Shown here: positions 58,576 through 64,000 of the stretch, piece by piece
Layout of the letters: each line of letters starts with the position of its first letter
Numbering within the stretch: the first letter of the stretch is position 1
Assembly: GCF_900497805.2 (NCBI RefSeq)
Contig: NW_020954548.1
Span: forward strand, 10,863,866-10,927,865
Reading direction: 5' to 3'
DNA from: Vombatus ursinus
Taxonomy: Eukaryota; Chordata; Mammalia; Diprotodontia; Vombatidae
Length of the DNA: 64,000 bases
The notes under the pieces: generated by a model
What the model was told of the DNA's origin: nothing
The model's input: the letters and a program-made list of their open reading frames with translations, nothing else
Database searches by the model: none
Position numbers and translations under genes: made by a program

Positions 58576-59354
58576 TAGAGGATAAGTGGATCTGCTACCA
58601 GGGGTTGGAATGTGTATTTATATACCCATGGTGATGTATACCAGCATAACATCAGGCACATACAGAATCCATTTGGGGTTCTACAGTGTCACCTTTGTAC
58701 TTCTGGGTAAGGCAAAGAAGCCTCCTTCTACCCTGCATTGGCCATAGTACAAGCTTTGAATGACAGCTACACATATGCAGAATTATGTGGTCAATAATGT
58801 ATAAATTATGAACGCCCAGAAGACATCTCAAGATTGGTAGGAAGTGGTAAGATACCAGGCAGACAACCTGAGTGTTGAGTAATGTTAAGACCTTGGGGAA
58901 AGCCTGTAGGACATTTGCTAGGCCCCTCTGGGAGGAAATAAATAGGATGAGAAAGCCTGGATACCTTGCAATTTGCACCATCAGAGGCAATCCTCACATT
59001 CACCAGATTAGAGATCCCTTAAAGTATTGCTGTATAAAGGAAGTGGTAGCTAGCATGATGACTTCTCATTTTATATATTAAAATTATTTGGAAAACACAA
59101 TGGATTTAGCCTGTGATTGCCATTCAACAAATATATTGTCTAAAAAGGGAAAATGTCATATAAACTGTACATTAAAGCCAATGTTTTTCCCTCTGATGAT
59201 GCCATTTTTGGGTGACATGAATATGTTAGAGTTGACTAAATTCAGGAAAACATTTAGCCTTCTAAGACAGAACCTCCTATACTGTATCTTTATTAAAGAT
59301 TTAAAAAAAATATATTTATGCTCAATGGAATCCATTTATTTCTAAGCTGGATAT

Positions 59355-59530
59355 AATAATAAGAGCCAGCATTCATAGAATATTTTTTAAAGTTTGCAAA
59401 GCACTTTACATTCATTCTATCACTTGGTCCTCATAGCCACCCTGTGAGACGGATGCTATTGCTATCCTTACCTTACAATGACTTGCCTAGGGTCACAGCT
59501 ATTAAGTATCTAAAGCAAGACTCAGATCTT
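59355..59530 (-). repeat. MIR-like repeat ('...gcaaagcactttaca...')
   Basis: 'AGTTTGCAAAGCACTTTACA', 'CATAGCCACCCTGTGAGACG' and 'AATGACTTGCCTAGGGTCAC'. Related copies lie at 37625-37770, 62365-62475 and 62830-63060. Confidence 0.6.
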
Positions 59531-59711
59531 GTTTAAAAGAATGGGTTTAAAATAAGACTCCAAAATTTACATGGTACATAAGAAGCCTGAAGTCCAGAAA
59601 GATGATTTCAATACAGAGGATTTACACGCTACCGGAGATATTCTAGAAGGCCAAAGAAATTGGGGTGGCAACCTAATCAACAGGCTAAGGTCTGACTTAT
59701 AACGCTAAAGT

Positions 59712-59957
59712 AATCTAATCAAGGGCAGCTAGGTGGTACAGTGGATAGAGTGCTGGGCCTGGAGCCAGGAAGGCTCATCTTCCTAAGTTCAAATCTGGCT
59801 TCAGACCCTTCTTAGCTATGTGACCCTGGGCAAGTCACATAGTAACCCTATTTACGTCAGTTTCCTAAATGAGCTGGAGAAAGAAATGCCAAACTCCTCC
59901 AGTATCTTTGCCTAGAAAATGAAGATGACAGGACTGAATAACAACAAATCTAATCAA
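59712..59957 (+). repeat. MAR1-like CORE-SINE with target-site duplication
   Basis: The body is 59723-59946: GGGCAGCTAGGTGGTACAGT ... ending 'GGACTGAATAACAAC'. It is flanked by the perfect 11-bp duplication AATCTAATCAA at 59712-59722 and 59947-59957. Confidence 0.93.
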
Positions 59958-59959
59958 AT

Positions 59960-61020
59960 GTCTGAAAGAAATCTACAGAAATAGTTTCTCCTATTTACCA
60001 TATCCTGGTAGGGCTAATCCTGAATAATTCATGGTAATTTAAAGATGTCTAAAAGAGGAGTCCTTTCCATAGCTGGTTTCTTTTGCCTGGGGCAACAACA
60101 ATGCCCCAGTCTTGACATGCTGATACCTACCCCTCCCACACTGCTAAAACTTCAAAACTGTGATTGAAGAACTTTGGTGTAAAGATACTTCTTTACCAGA
60201 AAATTCATTCTTTCCATTCAGTACAATCTCTAAATATTTATGTAGTAAAAAGCACTACAAGGTAGGAACAGGGGAAATTATTAGGGGAGAAAGAATAACA
60301 ACAGAGTTCTGAGACGCTGGTTAAACAAGATCTACCAAAAAAAGTGATAAAAGTTCTTTTCACTAACTTAAATGAAAATGGCAATTAACGGGAGATCAAA
60401 GGGGAGGGATAAAAATTACGCAAAGGCTATTAACCTAAACCCATGAAATAATGTGCAATTTAAAACAATTATAAATTTCTTAAGTAGAAACACACCTAAG
60501 GAATCAACATCTTTCTTAATGGACAGCAAAAGTTATAGATACCAAACACTCTTTCCATTATCTATTAACATATTCCAGCAAACTGGTTTATAGGATAAGC
60601 CTGGCCATAAATTGGCCAGAAACATTAAGTCTTTGGCCTTAGTTGAATGCTCCTGAGAGAAGATCAGGGTTAGGAACAAAGTGTCCATCGAAGATATATG
60701 TCTTGGAATATTAGAACTCCTGGACTACATTTAGGCTAGGCGCGAACCCAAAACTCAAAGTAAAGGAACCACAAACTTTCTGTTTCAAAATGTGCAACCT
60801 CTGTAATATATTGAGAAGACCACCTCATATAAATGCTACGAATAGTTGGACCCACTCCAAATTTTGCATACTTTTTTGTTAGATTGAAAAAAAATTTCCA
60901 AGAAAAACAAAACTGATAAGACAGACCATGAATGACATGAATATTAAGCTTCTCTTTGGGGTTTACTTGGTAAAATAAAAATAATTTCATCCACTTATTT
61001 GGGAAAGGGGAAGGTGAAAC
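59960..61020. other. Intronic sequence without recognised features
   Basis: No gene or clear repeat was seen. Confidence 0.4.
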
Positions 61021-61030
61021 TATAATAATT

Positions 61031-61061
61031 TTATATATATATATGTATATATATATATATC
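61031..61061. repeat. (TA)n microsatellite
   Basis: A TATATATATATATGTATA array. Confidence 0.92.
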
Positions 61062-61117
61062 ACTCTTGGATTTTCAAAAAAATTTATATTAACGCAAAGA
61101 AGGTAATGTAATAATTA

Positions 61118-61228
61118 TTTATATGAGGAAACTTGCCCAAGGTCATAAAGCTAGTAAGTATCAGAGCCAATATTTGAACTCAGATCTCATGAGTCCAAGA
61201 CAAGTATTCTTTTCCCCACACCATATGG
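61118..61228 (-). repeat. MIR-like remnant
   Basis: 'AACTTGCCCAAGGTCATAAA' and 'ATATTTGAACTCAGATCTCA'. Confidence 0.6.
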
Positions 61229-61439
61229 CCTCCCAGAATAATACTGCAATAAAGCCATGGATTATTGCTTGTTAAGTGTGAGAGGGGCTGAAGGGAAGAG
61301 GGTGAATTCAGAGTATCCCTGAACAACTGATTCCCTCCCCCACTTTCCCAGTTCAGCTGATGGAATTACTGAGAGCCAAAGTGAGTGACTTGACCAGCAG
61401 ACATGCCCCATCCAGGGTGGAGCATTGTGAAGACATCGG

Positions 61440-61860
61440 AGACAACAAAATATAATAGGGGCCTACAGTGCAGTAGGTGTGAATTTCTTTGACCCCATGT
61501 ATTTTCTAAGTGTGTTCAATCTTCTCATTCATGTTGTGTGCATTCACGGACGAATGTACGCCAAATTCATGGGGGCAGCCCTTTGCTACTTGCTCCGGAC
61601 TAAGTGACTTTATAACTCTGAACAGTTATGGGAGGGGCGGGGTTAATTCTAACACTTTGCTAATGGCTGAACTGAGCTGACAGGCATTCTCTACAAACCA
61701 ATGGGAACGAGGCATCTCTCTCTTCACTAGGGGGCCCATCAATTTCCAACCCCAGGGTGATGAGTCACAGGTCTGCACTTGGATCGATCCCTCACTCTGG
61801 GGGTCAATTCCTTTAACTACATGTTTTTCCTATAATTACAAAACATGAATCCTTGGGCAT
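61440..61860. promoter_or_regulatory. Candidate regulatory patch: GC box, CCAAT box, AP-1 site
   Basis: Within unique-looking sequence of balanced composition there is a GC box GGAGGGGCGGGG (61631-61642), a CCAAT box (61698-61702, in AACCAATGGG) and an AP-1 consensus TGAGTCA (61761-61767). Several CpGs also occur (e.g. 'CACGGACGAATGTACGCC'), which are rare elsewhere in the window. No repeat or coding match was recognised. It could be an intronic enhancer or alternative promoter; single motifs are weak evidence. Confidence 0.3.
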
Positions 61861-62191
61861 ACTGTGAAGTCTGCATCCTCCCAAACCCTCCTCAACAATT
61901 AGTCAGGACCATTCCAGTATCCTGAGAACAATGGGTCTAAAAAAGTAAAAAGGCAAGAACAGTAAATTCTGATTGATATACTCTAATACAAAATCATAGA
62001 CAAGGTGTTGACTGCTTCCATTTCTGCCTTTGTAGTTTGTCTGACTAGTTCCCTGGAGCACAAATCTTAAAATAAGAAGCAATTTGGTCCTCCTCTCCAA
62101 AGACCCTTCCCTTTCTTCCCCACCCCCACCTCCCATTTCCCAAACTTGTTTGGGAAAACATATCTGAAGACAAAATGTTTTTAAGTACATT

Positions 62192-62194
<3 letters not shown>

Positions 62195-62226
<32 letters not shown>
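62195..62226. repeat. (CT)16 microsatellite
   Basis: A pure CT array of 32 bp. Confidence 0.97.
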
Positions 62227-62227
<1 letters not shown>

Positions 62228-62364
62228 GCCTTCCTTTCTCTCTTTGTTCCTTTTTTTAAAGAAAGGTTTGTTATGCAATGTGTATCAGATGCCAAATTTA
62301 GAGCCATTTTCTCAATCCCTAGCTTAAGCTTCCTAAAACATGCATGTACTTTAAGCACTAAGTA

Positions 62365-62550
62365 ATAATAATAACTTACATTTATATAGCATTTTAAGTT
62401 TTGCAAGGTTTTTTTCCTCACAACAACCTTATGAATCAGATGGTTCAAGCATTATCACTGTTACTTTGTAGATAAGTAATGAGGCAAATAGAGGCTGAGA
62501 CTTCCCAAATAGGGTCACAAAAAGTTGGACACGACTGAACAACAACAAAA
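62365..62550 (+). repeat. MIR-like copy followed by a MAR1 tail fragment
   Basis: 62365-62500 ('TTACATTTATATAGCATTTT') is MIR-like. 62508-62550 ('GGGTCACAAAAAGTTGGACA', 'CGACTGAACAACAAC') is a BovB/RTE-type SINE tail. Confidence 0.6.
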
Positions 62551-62829
62551 AATAAATCTAGCTGGTAATATTGGTTTTCAGGTCTTAAAAAGTCAGAGAA
62601 GATTTCAGATAAAATTTGGTAGGATACTTCAAGATAAAATCTCCAATTGTTGAGGCAGGAGTCGGACCCTATCCCAGTACTTTTATATGAACAGGGCCCA
62701 GAAATAGTTAGAATGCATGTAAAAATGTGAATAGAGAAAAGAGGACTTCTACTTAAGAGGTGTGTATGGCTAGTCCCAAGTGGGTCATGGTCCTTAAATT
62801 TCCTGGTATGTTTGGGGACCTGGCTAATA

Positions 62830-63060
62830 GAAATAATAATATCTAGAATTTATATAGCTCTTTAATGTTTGAAAAGCATTTTACAAATATTACTTCATTT
62901 GATCTTCACAATAATCATGTAAGTTGGGTGCTATTATTATTCCCATTTTATAGATGAGGAAACTGAGGCAGACAGAAGGTAAATAAGTTGCCTAGGGTCA
63001 CACTGCTAGTATGTGTCTGAGATCAGATCTGAACAGATTCCAGTTCTATCTGTTCATTCA
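62830..63060 (-). repeat. MIR-like repeat
   Basis: 'TTATATAGCTCTTTAATGTT', 'TTTTATAGATGAGGAAACTG' and 'AAGTTGCCTAGGGTCACACT'. Confidence 0.65.
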
Positions 63061-63069
63061 GCCACCCAC

Positions 63070-64000
63070 AGAGTAACGTATCTTAATTAATATGTTAATT
63101 CAATAAATACCATATTTCTTTATATTGTAGAGAAATGAATTTAAGAGATTCAAGCCACATCAGGCTTCTGGGCCTGAGCTCATTAGAGCCCAGAATCATA
63201 CCATGACTTTTCTAATATATGGTCTAAGTCATTTGGAAAAAAATATAGTAAGGAACAAACATAAAGCTCCTATAAATTACGGATGCTTCATAAAATCACT
63301 ACTGCTTTTCCAGATCAGTAATGGAAATTATATGGTACCAAATAGTGGAGAGATTAAACTGTTTAGGATTCAACATATCCTAATGCGATCTTTCAATAAG
63401 GAATAGTTATATTAAGCATTTCTATAGTGCTTTTCTTTGTTACTCAAGCCAGAAATGGGGCACAGGGAAGGGCAGCTACCCCTGGTCTAGATTAAGCTGT
63501 TGGGAAAGTGAAACTTCATTTCTTTCCTCAGGCCACAGAATGAAAACAGTGGGGGCACAGAGGAAGCAAGCCAACATAGCCATGACTAGGCCAGTGCTTT
63601 TCCCAAACACCTTGTCACCATTAATTAACCAGGCTGACTCTGGTAATTAATACTTGCCTGCATTTTCACTTTACTTTGTCTTTCCAGAGATTTCTGCAAT
63701 GCCCACTGAACATTTACTGTTCTAGGAGGCTCAGGAATTAAATGGGAACCTCCACCTACTCCCTCCAGGACAAAAACAAAAAACAAACAAAAACGCCTTA
63801 CATTTGTATAGCATTTTCTGGCTGCAAAACATCACATTATTTATTCTCCTTCCAGCCAAACTGGCTTATTTGCTGTTCACTGCACAGTGATGGCATTTTA
63901 TCTCCTGCTTTCATGCTGTCTCTTGCTTGGAATACATGGTCCTCTTCACCTCCCTGCTACATTAGAATCCTTAGCTGCCTTCAAGGTTCACCACCTATAA
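63070..64000. other. Intronic sequence without recognised genes
   Basis: No coding match was seen. Repeat hints are limited to an AAAC-rich run and a 'TTACATTTGTATAGCATTTT' MIR-like scrap at 63795-63850, and L2-like words near 63930. Confidence 0.4.

Larger units (their letters stand above)
48381..64000 (-). other. ADAMTSL1: ADAMTSL1 intron, 5' of the 46-bp exon (partial)
   Basis: This is upstream of the acceptor at 48381. I looked for the exon encoding the WxxW start of TSP1 repeat 1 (ending CLSSK) and did not find it, so the intron probably runs past the window end. It contains SINEs, CR1/L3 and a hAT-like element. Confidence 0.7.

Noticed and set aside
61903-62448. 181-codon minus frame with an RERERE run
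   Set aside because: The run is the translated (CT)n microsatellite and the rest overlaps a MIR-like repeat; not a protein.
1-64000. CRISPR arrays, bacterial operons, tRNA or snRNA genes
   Set aside because: No spacer-repeat pattern, no ribosome-site gene clusters, and no intact tRNA or snRNA sequence recognised; tRNA-like pieces are SINE heads only.

Overview
This is vertebrate nuclear DNA, AT-rich, sparse in genes and packed with interspersed repeats. The repeat set points to a marsupial. There are CORE-SINEs with the head 'GGGCAGCTAGGTGG' and an RTE/BovB-type tail ending 'GACTGAACAACAAC' (MAR1-like), SINEs of related sequence with an A-tail (WSINE1/SINE1-like), marsupial-type L1 3' ends, and many old L2, CR1/L3 and MIR copies. 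The species cannot be fixed from the sequence alone.

The only clearly functional gene is on the minus strand: two consecutive coding exons of ADAMTSL1 (punctin), an extracellular-matrix protein. A 46-bp exon (48335-48380) ends the first thrombospondin type-1 repeat. A 237-bp exon (11040-11276) begins the cysteine-rich domain. Both have consensus splice sites, and they join in frame across an intron of about 37 kb. The rest of the window is this intron plus the two flanking introns.

Region by region: 0-11 kb (intron 3' of the 237-bp exon) holds a Y-box gene fragment, a GC-rich promoter-like patch, and an intronless, broken TRIM-family copy (RING, B-box, coiled coil, PRY-SPRY). That copy is preceded by a leader that looks like the 5' end of a marsupial L1. 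Further pieces of the same leader and of the TRIM coiled coil lie nearby in opposite orientation. 12-16 kb is a block of L1 remnants. 16-26 kb is mostly unique or very old sequence. 26-28.4 kb holds an L1 5'-end-like element with a nested SINE, and a solo retroviral LTR with clean 6-bp target duplications. 29-30 kb and 39.4-40.2 kb are L2-rich. 31.4 kb has a 203-bp fold-back DNA transposon. 44.4-45.1 kb has a 5'-inverted L1 inserted in a MIR tail. 48-64 kb is intron with SINEs, CR1/L3, another hAT-like element and a promoter-like patch near 61.6 kb.

No RNA gene, CRISPR array or bacterial-type operon was seen, and no new autonomous system was found. The most unusual items are the L1-leader/TRIM chimera with its scattered relatives, and the nested, well-dated transposon insertions.
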